DNA of 44,742 nucleotides, taken from positions 1-44,742 of IMG/VR virus record IMGVR_UViG_3300044712_002304, one strand, 5' to 3'. This document shows positions 31,575-40,382 of this stretch, in pieces (the first letter of the stretch is position 1; the number at the start of each line of letters is the position of its first letter). Made by a program: the position numbers and the translations under genes. The notes under the pieces were generated by a model. The model ran no database searches. It had not been told where the DNA came from and worked only from the letters and a program-made list of their open reading frames with translations. Origin of the DNA: a virus.

Positions 31575-32408
31575 ATGTCGGACCGAGGTAACATAAACGC
31601 CCTTAAAACAATAATAACCAACATCTGGAAAACCAATAACCGGCAGGAAATTACCGGCCCTGTTGGCGGCAGTACCTTGCACGACATTGTAGACACACTT
31701 GGAAATTTAATACAAACCTCCGGAAAACTAATACAGTATTCGGTTAACCTAAATGCCGGAGTAACCCGCATAAACGTAGGCCTTACAGCCGATAAAATAA
31801 TAGTAATAGGCCGCTATGCTGCCGAATCTGCCACAAAATTCCAATCGGGACGCTTAACCCTTTCCATAACCGGTGGATCGGTATATGTTATTTTTTCAGA
31901 CACATTCGACAATAACCAGGGCAATGGCATCGGCCTCGATATTACCGGAGAAATCGACAGCGTGGATACCAGTAAAGTAAACCTGGTATTAAATAACACC
32001 TCCGGAGACATATTAATTTTTACATACAGTTTATACCAAGCCGATGCCACTTTGCAAGGTGCCGGAGTTACAAGCATTAACGGACAAACCGGAGCTGTAA
32101 ATTTCAACGAAATACCCATTACCCTCATTGCTTTTCCAAGCAATGGCGCCATAAGCCTCGCAAAAGATTGCACAGGGTATAATTCTAAAACTGTAACAGC
32201 TCCTTTAACAATTACCCCTGCAACCGGAGCCATTGAAGGCGGAACCGCCTACGGAGTAATTATAGCAGATGGCACAAACGTACCCGATATAACTGCCTTT
32301 TCGCGTTGGGATTACAACGACTATGTAAATACCAATGGCGTATCAAACCACTGGTATGCCGCTCGCAAAAACGGGATAAATATTTTCAGATGGAATCAAT
32401 TACCTTAA
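31575..32408 (+). CDS. Tail-associated structural protein
   Basis: 277 residues. An N-terminal helical segment (MSDRGNINALKTIITNIWKT) with ITGPVGGSTLHDIVDTL, as often found at the start of Bacteroidota phage fibre proteins, then beta-rich repeats including VTSINGQTGAVNF, a motif common in fibre shafts and tips. Probably a tail-fibre or tip subunit; the exact role is not shown. Confidence 0.6.
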   Translation: MSDRGNINALKTIITNIWKTNNRQEITGPVGGSTLHDIVDTLGNLIQTSGKLIQYSVNLNAGVTRINVGLTADKIIVIGRYAAESATKFQSGRLTLSITGGSVYVIFSDTFDNNQGNGIGLDITGEIDSVDTSKVNLVLNNTSGDILIFTYSLYQADATLQGAGVTSINGQTGAVNFNEIPITLIAFPSNGAISLAKDCTGYNSKTVTAPLTITPATGAIEGGTAYGVIIADGTNVPDITAFSRWDYNDYVNTNGVSNHWYAARKNGINIFRWNQLP

Positions 32409-32420
32409 TAATATAATACT

Positions 32421-32699
32421 ATGTTAATACACGGCAGACAAAAATTAGAAGAAACAGGAAATCTATCCATTTGGGGAGATGTAGATCTAACCGCAGATGT
32501 TCCTAAACTCGATACAGATGGTTTTTTTGTAACCGTAGAGGGTAATGCCGGATGGTTAATGGTAATACCCTTTGGTGCAGACGATGATTCTACGGCTGTT
32601 AAAACTTGGTTTCGCGAAGGCGATAATCCTAAGTTAATCAAAGAAATTAAAAAGGATCTTGCGAACAACTCCGCTACCCTTGTTAAATGGGCTAAATAA
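32421..32699 (+). CDS. Small virion-region protein, hypothetical
   Basis: 92 residues; acidic, with GNAGWLMVIPFGADDDSTAV and a Lys-rich C-terminus. No family recognised. It lies between two fibre-type genes, twelve bases after the first, so is likely a fibre-associated component. Confidence 0.55.
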   Translation: MLIHGRQKLEETGNLSIWGDVDLTADVPKLDTDGFFVTVEGNAGWLMVIPFGADDDSTAVKTWFREGDNPKLIKEIKKDLANNSATLVKWAK

Positions 32700-32721
32700 T
32701 TAATATTTAAAAGTTTTGGTT

Positions 32722-34593
32722 ATGAGTGGAACGAGAATTGGTATTAAGAATGTGATTGGTAATAGTGGTGGTTTAAAATCCCCAGTATTCCGTATTGCAG
32801 ATATGTCTGTTATTGTAAACGGTTATTTTGTTGATAGCTCCGGTAATGGAAAAAGAATACAAGCTGCAACCACTGCTATTGAAAACGACAGTTTAATTAT
32901 GCCGGCAAATGATAGGGATATTATTTTGGCATTAAAGAAAATAGGGGAATACAGTAAATACTATACAAGCGATTCAAGTCCTAAAACAGTTCTGATTCGT
33001 AATATATCACAAGTTTCACGTATCCAATCAGCCCCAGTTTGTTCAAATTTGACAGTTGGCGAAACATATAATGTTAAAAAAGATACAATTATACATAATG
33101 GAATAACTTATGGTGTAGGATCTTCATTTGTTGCTGTTAATACGCTATGGTTAGGAGTCGGTATGGTTGTTAAAGGATTGGATAATGCTTCTTTTTTTAA
33201 CGCAAAAAACAAAACCAATTTTTATTTATTCAATCGTACTCAAACCGAAGCAGAATGTCAAATATTATACGCTAACATATTTGATTACTTCCCGATTACG
33301 CAAGATGCTGATGCTTTCAGCATTTATTTAGGAACTAATCCATATCCGACAAATATAATTATTGATTGGGATGATGATACAACACCAGAAACAAAAGCTA
33401 TTGGCACAAGTGACACCCTTGTTAGTCACACTTATACAGCTAGAACTGGACTAACAAAAAATATTAAAATCACAAGTAATGCTGATAAGATAAGGTACAT
33501 TTATGCAACATCTGCTAGTTTAGCATGTACTTTTTACGTGAGTAATTTGACGGTATTAAATAATGTTCAAACTGCATCAGCACCATTATTATCAATAACA
33601 GGGGAAATAAAATCGGCAATAATTAACAACTTCTCAAGTTTGATTTTAGCCTCAAATGGGTTATCCACAATTAAAACTACTTTATTAAGTCCATCCAGAT
33701 GGACTAAAATAGGAATTTACCAACCATCTATGGCCGATATTGCTGGATCGTTTGGAAATTTTGTATTTACGCCAACAATGATTACAAGTAACAATAAGAT
33801 TATAACTTACAATGGTGGAACATTGACGGCTATTAACGCAAATCTAGAAATTAAAAATAATTGGCCAACAGAGATGGTGGATGCATTTTTAATAACATTA
33901 GCAGCATCTTCCCCAACTGTTACTTCCAAAACTCTCGATTTGAGAGGAAGCAATCAAGGACGGAGTTCTGCTAGTGATAGTGCAGTTACTACATTACAAG
34001 GCAAAGGTTGGACTGTACTTACATCAAATGGATGGATATTTAGAGGTGATTCAATAACTAGAGGGTCGCAAACTAGTGATCCTGTTACCAAAAGATGGCC
34101 TTATTTACTTTGCGCAAATAAAGGTAAAGTCGAATTAAATCACGGTAACGATGGGCAAGCGTTATGCAGAACAACTGGATACCAATCAACAATTGAAAAA
34201 GAATATGTATATACACCTAGTACTAAAATATTTATTGCATATGGCGTAAATGATGCGTTTGCCAATAATTCATTTCCGGGAAGTTGGACAACTACAGAAT
34301 TTTTAGCAAATCTTGAAAGTATTATTTTATACTTGATATATAAAAAAAATTGGCTTATTACAGAGATTGTATTAGTTAGTTGTACTTATGCTACAAATGC
34401 TACTTTACTAGCGAGATTACCAAATTATAATGCCGTAATACAATCTTTAGCAATCAAATATGGAATACAGTATTGTGATGTGTATACTTATATGATGAAT
34501 AATGGTGGTGCGTCATTATTAGCGGACGGTACACATCCAAATGATGCCGGTCATCAAGTAATCGCGAATTACATGATTGCTAATGTTTCTTAA
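32722..34593 (+). CDS. Fibre/spike protein with SGNH (GDSL) esterase domain
   Basis: 623 residues from ATG 32722; a TTG two codons earlier is rejected. N-terminal ~200 residues are structural, then a PKD-like stretch (IIDWDDDTTPETKAIG...), a leucine-rich beta section, and from about residue 435 an SGNH hydrolase: block I GDSITRGS (Ser about 443), GVNDAF, and DGTHPND (Asp/His about 601-604). Such enzymes de-acetylate or cleave esters of surface polysaccharides. Arg is mostly AGA here, unlike the CGN-rich capsid, terminase and neck genes. Confidence 0.8.
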   Translation: MSGTRIGIKNVIGNSGGLKSPVFRIADMSVIVNGYFVDSSGNGKRIQAATTAIENDSLIMPANDRDIILALKKIGEYSKYYTSDSSPKTVLIRNISQVSRIQSAPVCSNLTVGETYNVKKDTIIHNGITYGVGSSFVAVNTLWLGVGMVVKGLDNASFFNAKNKTNFYLFNRTQTEAECQILYANIFDYFPITQDADAFSIYLGTNPYPTNIIIDWDDDTTPETKAIGTSDTLVSHTYTARTGLTKNIKITSNADKIRYIYATSASLACTFYVSNLTVLNNVQTASAPLLSITGEIKSAIINNFSSLILASNGLSTIKTTLLSPSRWTKIGIYQPSMADIAGSFGNFVFTPTMITSNNKIITYNGGTLTAINANLEIKNNWPTEMVDAFLITLAASSPTVTSKTLDLRGSNQGRSSASDSAVTTLQGKGWTVLTSNGWIFRGDSITRGSQTSDPVTKRWPYLLCANKGKVELNHGNDGQALCRTTGYQSTIEKEYVYTPSTKIFIAYGVNDAFANNSFPGSWTTTEFLANLESIILYLIYKKNWLITEIVLVSCTYATNATLLARLPNYNAVIQSLAIKYGIQYCDVYTYMMNNGGASLLADGTHPNDAGHQVIANYMIANVS

Positions 34594-34604
34594 TTTAAAA
34601 CTTT

Positions 34605-35252
34605 ATGAAAAAACTAATCCTCTTAACCCTTACCCTTACAATATCCCTCACCACATTTGCCCAATCGCAAAAAACCATACTACCCATAAACAACCCGGTA
34701 GTTGCCAAATACTATATACACGCAAAGGATAGTTTAAGCGCGGCATTGATACGCATTGGAAGCGATACGGCAACAACTAAGAGAGAATTGCGTGATATAG
34801 CTAACGCATTATTGGAAATAATTAATAATATTGATGTTGTTAATCCGGACAGTTCCTGGAATAAAATAAAAACAGGAATTGACAACGATAGTATTACTAT
34901 AGATTCATTATTAAAACAATATCACAACGGCATTTTAGTGATTCAAACCTATCCTGATGGTGGATTGAAAACATCCGGAGGTCGAATTGCAAAAATTAAA
35001 ACTGTTACCGATACGTATAATGTATTAAGCGACGACTATACCGTTATTTGCAATAAGTCTACATCCTTTACAGTTACACTTCCAGTGGCAGTAATTGGAC
35101 AAATATTTAATATAAAAAATATAAATATTGGAGAAATTACATTGGATGCAAATTCAACTGATACGATTGATGGAGATTTGACAATTACTTTATTACAATG
35201 GGACAGCGTAACAATACAATGTTACGAAGCTAATAAATGGATAATACTTTAA
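34605..35252 (+). CDS. Exported protein of the tail-fibre region
   Basis: 215 residues. A clear signal peptide, MKKLILLTLTLTISLTTFA followed by QSQ; Gln after the Ala cleavage site is typical of Bacteroidota secreted proteins. The mature part is helical then beta-rich (TVICNKSTSFTVTLPVAVIG, NINIGEITLDANSTDTIDGD), resembling a fibre tip fold. A signal peptide in a virion gene cluster is odd: it may be a surface or periplasmic product of the lysogen rather than a virion part. Confidence 0.6.
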   Translation: MKKLILLTLTLTISLTTFAQSQKTILPINNPVVAKYYIHAKDSLSAALIRIGSDTATTKRELRDIANALLEIINNIDVVNPDSSWNKIKTGIDNDSITIDSLLKQYHNGILVIQTYPDGGLKTSGGRIAKIKTVTDTYNVLSDDYTVICNKSTSFTVTLPVAVIGQIFNIKNINIGEITLDANSTDTIDGDLTITLLQWDSVTIQCYEANKWIIL

Positions 35253-35262
35253 TAATTAGGAT

Positions 35263-35664
35263 ATGAGCTATAAAAAAGTAGAAGAGCGAACATATAGAGC
35301 TACTATTCAATTTACAGACGTAAATCAGTTTCAAACTATTTTACCGGCCAAAGCTGGGAAATACTTTTTATTAACTGGTATTTATTGGATAAATACCAAT
35401 AATATAGATGTAAATACAGATTGCATTATAGTTCCAACATACGGTAGCGCAGATACTCAATATTCTGGACAGAATGTTTTTTTAACAAACGGAATGAAAG
35501 CTAATTCTGCTAATAGAGGTGGATTTTGGAGCCCATATTTTGGTGGTGATGCGTATGGGGCTTTAATTGATTTAACCTATCCTTTAAGGCTAAAAACGAT
35601 AGGAACATATACTGCGGGCAAAACAACAAATCTAAATATTTTCGTAAAGGGCATAATGTTTTAG
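35263..35664 (+). CDS. Fibre-region hypothetical protein
   Basis: 133 residues, beta-rich, aromatic (YFLLTGIYWINTNNIDVNTD, FWSPYFGGDAYGALIDLTYP). Looks like a small jelly-roll or receptor-binding tip domain. No family recognised; it is one of a series of short accessory genes between the two spike proteins. Confidence 0.55.
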   Translation: MSYKKVEERTYRATIQFTDVNQFQTILPAKAGKYFLLTGIYWINTNNIDVNTDCIIVPTYGSADTQYSGQNVFLTNGMKANSANRGGFWSPYFGGDAYGALIDLTYPLRLKTIGTYTAGKTTNLNIFVKGIMF

Positions 35665-35666
35665 AT

Positions 35667-36377
35667 ATGAAAATAATTGCATTAATACCATCTATTAACA
35701 GAGGTTATGTTTTATACAAAACCATTGCTGATCTTGAAACGTTAAATCAAGTAGATGATATTATTGTATTGAGTGAAAAAATACCACAAGGTGTTGCTAA
35801 AGCTCGCAGACAATTAGTAAATATAGCCTACGAAAAATATGGAGATGGATGTATTTTTCTAATGCTAAATGACGATTGCACATTCACCGATCAATCGAAC
35901 ATTAAATGGGCTGCCGAATATTTCAACGAAAATCCAAATTTAGGGTTACTCCAATTTCCGGTAAAAGCTCCGCATAAAGATGTGTTTTTAGAAAAACCAA
36001 CCGCTTTTCATTGTTTCATGTTCCGGTCCGATTTAGTAGGAAAAGGGATTAACTATACCGATGGAGAACATTTGGACGAAATTTTATTCTCGCTGGATAT
36101 TTTTTTTGCCGGCTACGATATAGGAATGACATTACGTTGCATAATTCCGCATCACGTGGCAATCAATGAAAGTAATGCAATTCAAGGCGGCATATTCAAT
36201 AGTATAAAAGATGGTTTTATTAAGCCTCAATCGTTTATAACAAAAAAATATGCCGGATTAATAAAATGGAAAAAAGGGCATTATATGTTTTCTGATTTAC
36301 CTGATATTTTTAGTATAGTTCCAAATAACAAAGGATACGAATTGCATCAAAAAAACAATAATCTAATAAGTAAATAA
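35667..36377 (+). CDS. Glycosyltransferase-like (GT-A fold) protein in the fibre region
   Basis: 236 residues. KIIALIPSINRGYVLYKTIA, then DDIIVLSEKIPQG, CIFLMLNDDCTF (DDC in place of DxD), and a later HCFMFRSDLVG block follow the order of GT2-type sugar transferases. It lies directly after a predicted receptor-binding gene and before the beta-helix spike gene, so it may decorate a fibre with sugar. It is not adjacent to the 15.7-19.2 kb cassette. Confidence 0.6.
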   Translation: MKIIALIPSINRGYVLYKTIADLETLNQVDDIIVLSEKIPQGVAKARRQLVNIAYEKYGDGCIFLMLNDDCTFTDQSNIKWAAEYFNENPNLGLLQFPVKAPHKDVFLEKPTAFHCFMFRSDLVGKGINYTDGEHLDEILFSLDIFFAGYDIGMTLRCIIPHHVAINESNAIQGGIFNSIKDGFIKPQSFITKKYAGLIKWKKGHYMFSDLPDIFSIVPNNKGYELHQKNNNLISK

Positions 36378-36378
36378 C

Positions 36379-37857
36379 ATGAAAACACTATCATTATTTC
36401 TCATCCTATTATATCCCTTACTCTGCTCAGCCAATACATATTATGTAACAAAATCCGGTAACGACACCAATACAGGATTATCAATAGATAACGCCTGGTT
36501 ATCAATAGCCTATTCAGCAACAAAAGTAAAACCGGGCGACATTGTTTATATTAAAGCCGGATTATACCCCGATGAATTTATTGATGTAAAAAATTCGGGA
36601 ATAGAAAGCGCGCAAATAATTTTTCAGGGTTATGAAAATACTCCTGGTGATGTACCATCTATTATGCCAGTTATACAAGGAAAAGCGGGCATTATATGCA
36701 TGGGCATTGATAAAAGGAGTAATATAGAGATTCGTAATTTATCATTTGAAAATTGCTTTAGGGCCATATATTGCTATGGTTCCAATCATATTGTATTTGA
36801 TAATATAACAATGAATAATATCGGCATTGAAAGTTCCGATGGCGAAGGAATATCGTTATACCTTACTGATAATTTCACAATAAAAAACTGCAAAATTACC
36901 GATGCCGGTATGGTTAATTTTGCGGCTGTTAGGTGCAATAACGGACTTATTGAAAATTGCACCAGCTATGCCATTGAATACATTAAAGGATCTACCGACT
37001 ATCACATAATACTTCAGGATTCAAAAAATGTTATCATTAAAAACTGCGAGGCTTACAATCTTCACTCCTTAAATGGTGGCCATCCCGGTCACGGTATCGG
37101 AATTAAGGATACGTATAGAGGTGGTTATCAATATCCCCATAGTAACAATAATAAAATTATAAATTGCTCTGCCTACGATATGGGCGAATACTTTTTTGTG
37201 GCTCACGAAGCATACAACAATGAATTTGAAAATTGTACGGCCATCGGCCACTACGAAAATCCTTTACAAAACTATTGGAGTGAGGGTATCAATATTCGGG
37301 ACGGTGCGCACGATAATATGTTTAAAAATTGCATCGTAAAAAGCACCCGGACAAGTATAGCAATTCAGAATACGGAAGAAGGCCCAGTAAATACAGATGG
37401 CGTTCCCATAGTGCAGATATGTTATGGAAATCTTATCTATAACAGCAAGTTTGTTAATTCAATCTCTGCGATAGAAATGTGGAGCTCCAACAATAACACC
37501 TTTCGAAAATGTGAATTTGATAGTGTTAACGGTTCGCTTATCCGCATTGTTTGGGAAGCCGGGAACGATTTCAATGTAATTGATAGTTCCAACATTTTAA
37601 ACGCTAAAAATTTACTTAGCGACAACTGGAAAAGTGGTACTACTGTTTCTATCACAAATAGTAATTTTTGGAACAATGGTTTTACAACTCCTGCCGGAAA
37701 TACTGCCATTAATCCATATATACCAGTTATACCGGAAATAGAGTGTCAAGCTTATAAGGATTTGTTGAACGAATGCCTTACTGTATTTTATAAAACAACA
37801 ATCTCAGCAAAGCTTAAAAAAACTATGCGCGGGAAAATAATTTCCATCTTAAAATAA
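36379..37857 (+). CDS. Beta-helix (pectate-lyase-like) spike protein with signal peptide
   Basis: 492 residues. Signal peptide MKTLSLFLILLYPLLCSA, then TYYVTKSGNDTNTGLSIDNA (a common start of Bacteroidota parallel-beta-helix enzymes). Ladder-like Asn/Cys repeats follow (FDNITMNNIG, FTIKNCKITD, VIIKNCEAYN, KIINCSAYD, FENCTAIG). A helical C-terminal end closes it. Likely a polysaccharide-binding or -cleaving tailspike; the signal peptide is unexpected for a protein that assembles into phage particles in the cytoplasm. Confidence 0.75.
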   Translation: MKTLSLFLILLYPLLCSANTYYVTKSGNDTNTGLSIDNAWLSIAYSATKVKPGDIVYIKAGLYPDEFIDVKNSGIESAQIIFQGYENTPGDVPSIMPVIQGKAGIICMGIDKRSNIEIRNLSFENCFRAIYCYGSNHIVFDNITMNNIGIESSDGEGISLYLTDNFTIKNCKITDAGMVNFAAVRCNNGLIENCTSYAIEYIKGSTDYHIILQDSKNVIIKNCEAYNLHSLNGGHPGHGIGIKDTYRGGYQYPHSNNNKIINCSAYDMGEYFFVAHEAYNNEFENCTAIGHYENPLQNYWSEGINIRDGAHDNMFKNCIVKSTRTSIAIQNTEEGPVNTDGVPIVQICYGNLIYNSKFVNSISAIEMWSSNNNTFRKCEFDSVNGSLIRIVWEAGNDFNVIDSSNILNAKNLLSDNWKSGTTVSITNSNFWNNGFTTPAGNTAINPYIPVIPEIECQAYKDLLNECLTVFYKTTISAKLKKTMRGKIISILK

Positions 37858-37862
37858 GCAAC

Positions 37863-40382
37863 ATGCCTAATACCGCTTTTCTATCCACACCCGGACTCGT
37901 TTCTTTAGCAGGAAATCCAGTGAACTTTAAATTGGCTGGAAGAAATGCGTTTACTGGCAATGGTTATGCTGCTACAGCACAAATTATCCTATACAAATAT
38001 GCAGCCTTTTCGAACGATCAAACAAAAACCATAACCTGGGGGAACGGATCGTTAACCCTTACAGCTAAAACAACACCCACAGCCTACAACCATATTGCTA
38101 CTACTGCCGTAGATGAAGATATTCTCGCGGCACTTTTACAGGATCCCAATTTCGTCAACGATTTCACCGCCGAAATAGATGAGGGAGCTCTTTTAATTAC
38201 TGCCCGAAAATCAGGATTTGCTTACAATATAGAAGTAACAGGTAATCTATCTATTAATGATTATATACAAGTTTCCGGAGGTGATAATACTCCTGTTTCG
38301 TTTTATAAATTAGTAGCTAAATTAGAGGTGGATGGTCAGGTATTGCCAGAACTTACCCTACCTGTTGAAGGGGGTGCTTCCGAAACTTACCCAGCCGGAT
38401 GGAATAATTACAAAGCAGGTGTAGCCGATATTGATGTGGCCGATATGCTAAGCGAAGAAAACCGCGGACATTTCACCCTCATTTTCGAAACAAATGTTCG
38501 GCACCAGGTTCATAACATTCTAAAAGCATTCAGGATGTATGCCTACGAACAAAATGGCATACCTCCGGTTACAGGGGGCGGATCCTATTCCGATACTTTT
38601 TACGCACTCCAGGGCAAACTGGAAAACTTTCGCCAGGGAGAATTAAATTATTTAGAAAAGAATGTTACCGATTTACTTACAGAAACACGCATGTTTCTAT
38701 CATTTGCTCCGGTAACGAAACAAACCGATATTTATGCTCCGGAACGATTATCCTGGTTATTTCAAAATGCAGGAACTTACAGGCTATGGGCTACAGAATA
38801 TTATTCAAACGGCACAGTTTTCACTGCCGCCCGGGACGAAGTTGTAATTACGGGTTTAGGTGTATGCGAATTCGACACATCCTATAAAAGCATTCGCACC
38901 AATTTCGATCGCGATTTGGTATCGTACAAAGTGTGGATCGCAAATTCATCCGGCGAAGCAATTTCTGAGGAGCGCACTTACGTTATTGATTATAATTTTT
39001 TTAATAATGCCAGGTACTTCTTTTTTAAAAATTCTTTAGGTGTATACGAGTGTATGCGCACCACTGGCGTTGCTGTAAAAAGTTTAAATGTTAAAAAGGA
39101 TTTCATTAATATTCCGTACGATAAACGGTTCACCAATTTGGATACGCAGGAAAAACAATTGTCTGCTACCTCCGAATTGGCTTACGAAATAAACAGCGGG
39201 TATTTTACCGATAAATACTGGGCCGATTATTTCCAACAATTTCTATTATCCTCAGATGTGTATTGGCTTAAAAAAGGAACTGCTTACCCTGCCAGCATCC
39301 GCGATAGTAAAAATAAAGTTTCGGAAGATGGCGAATATACCCAATACGCAACCTTTAATCTGGTGCATTCAATCCACGACGATTTTACCGAAGAATTTAT
39401 CGCAACGGCGCCAATTTCAATCGGTGATTTCAGTTTCGACTTCAGCACAGATTACTTTATCGGATCCGGAATTTTGTTTTTATCCGATTTACAAGTTGGA
39501 TATTTCACAAAACAAGGTTGTGGTAGTGGTTTTAGCGGTACAGACGAAAGTTATATTATTGCTGCCGGGACTTATTCGAGCTATATTTCGCAGCAAGATG
39601 CAAACGATAAAGCGCTGGCCGATATAGCTGCAAACGGGCAAAATTATGCCGATTTACACGGATCGTGCATATTTACAGGTAATGTAACCGAATTTCTTGC
39701 AAGTATTGAAAGCTTTACAAACCCAACTGTATACGGTGCGCATGACGGTACTATTAATATAATAGTTTCCGGAGGTTTGTCACCATATACATTTGCGTGG
39801 AACGATGCTGTAACAACCCAAAACCGAACAGGATTAGCAGATGGTAATTATAGCGTTACAGTTCGCGACTCACTCGGTCAGGAAATTATACTTAGTCAGG
39901 AACTACAGGAACCAGTTCAATTATACTGGAACACCGTACAAACATGGCGTGCTCGTAAAAATAATTGCGGATCTGGTTATTACGGATCAATCGAAACCAT
40001 GACAGCTTTGGCAAATACATTTTCGTCTACTATATCAGTTGATAATGCAAATGCATTAGCGTTAGCATACCTACAAGCTAATGCACAAGCTTACGCAAAT
40101 TCTGTGGGTACATGTGAACTATATGCTGAAGGTACACTGGATATTATTAAAGATGCAGGTGCAGTATTCCAATTGGATATTACCTATAGCGATCAAACAA
40201 CGCAAATGATTAATCAAAATACTCCCAATCCGGTAGATATTAAACAAATGGCAGCAACGTTATTACTCACCGGCAGTAATATCGATCATGGCTATTTTCA
40301 ACCGGATACCAACGATCGTGTAAATAAAAATACCAATCGGTTATATACATTCACCACCATTCAACATTTAGTAATTGTATAA
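37863..40382 (+). CDS. Large tail protein with SprB repeat and two DUF5977-like domains
   Basis: 839 residues. The first ~540 residues are a beta-rich baseplate or tip body. Near residue 550 GYFTKQGCGSGFSGTDE opens a DUF5977-like domain (…A..YSSYISQQDANDKALADI); at about 614-685 lies one SprB repeat (TNPTVYGAHDGTINIIVSGG, SPYTFAWND, GLADGNYSVTVRD); near 698 a second DUF5977-like domain begins (RARKNNCGSGYYGSIETM). SprB repeats come from gliding-motility adhesins of Bacteroidota. Stop overlaps the next ATG (ATAATGG). Confidence 0.75.
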   Translation: MPNTAFLSTPGLVSLAGNPVNFKLAGRNAFTGNGYAATAQIILYKYAAFSNDQTKTITWGNGSLTLTAKTTPTAYNHIATTAVDEDILAALLQDPNFVNDFTAEIDEGALLITARKSGFAYNIEVTGNLSINDYIQVSGGDNTPVSFYKLVAKLEVDGQVLPELTLPVEGGASETYPAGWNNYKAGVADIDVADMLSEENRGHFTLIFETNVRHQVHNILKAFRMYAYEQNGIPPVTGGGSYSDTFYALQGKLENFRQGELNYLEKNVTDLLTETRMFLSFAPVTKQTDIYAPERLSWLFQNAGTYRLWATEYYSNGTVFTAARDEVVITGLGVCEFDTSYKSIRTNFDRDLVSYKVWIANSSGEAISEERTYVIDYNFFNNARYFFFKNSLGVYECMRTTGVAVKSLNVKKDFINIPYDKRFTNLDTQEKQLSATSELAYEINSGYFTDKYWADYFQQFLLSSDVYWLKKGTAYPASIRDSKNKVSEDGEYTQYATFNLVHSIHDDFTEEFIATAPISIGDFSFDFSTDYFIGSGILFLSDLQVGYFTKQGCGSGFSGTDESYIIAAGTYSSYISQQDANDKALADIAANGQNYADLHGSCIFTGNVTEFLASIESFTNPTVYGAHDGTINIIVSGGLSPYTFAWNDAVTTQNRTGLADGNYSVTVRDSLGQEIILSQELQEPVQLYWNTVQTWRARKNNCGSGYYGSIETMTALANTFSSTISVDNANALALAYLQANAQAYANSVGTCELYAEGTLDIIKDAGAVFQLDITYSDQTTQMINQNTPNPVDIKQMAATLLLTGSNIDHGYFQPDTNDRVNKNTNRLYTFTTIQHLVIV

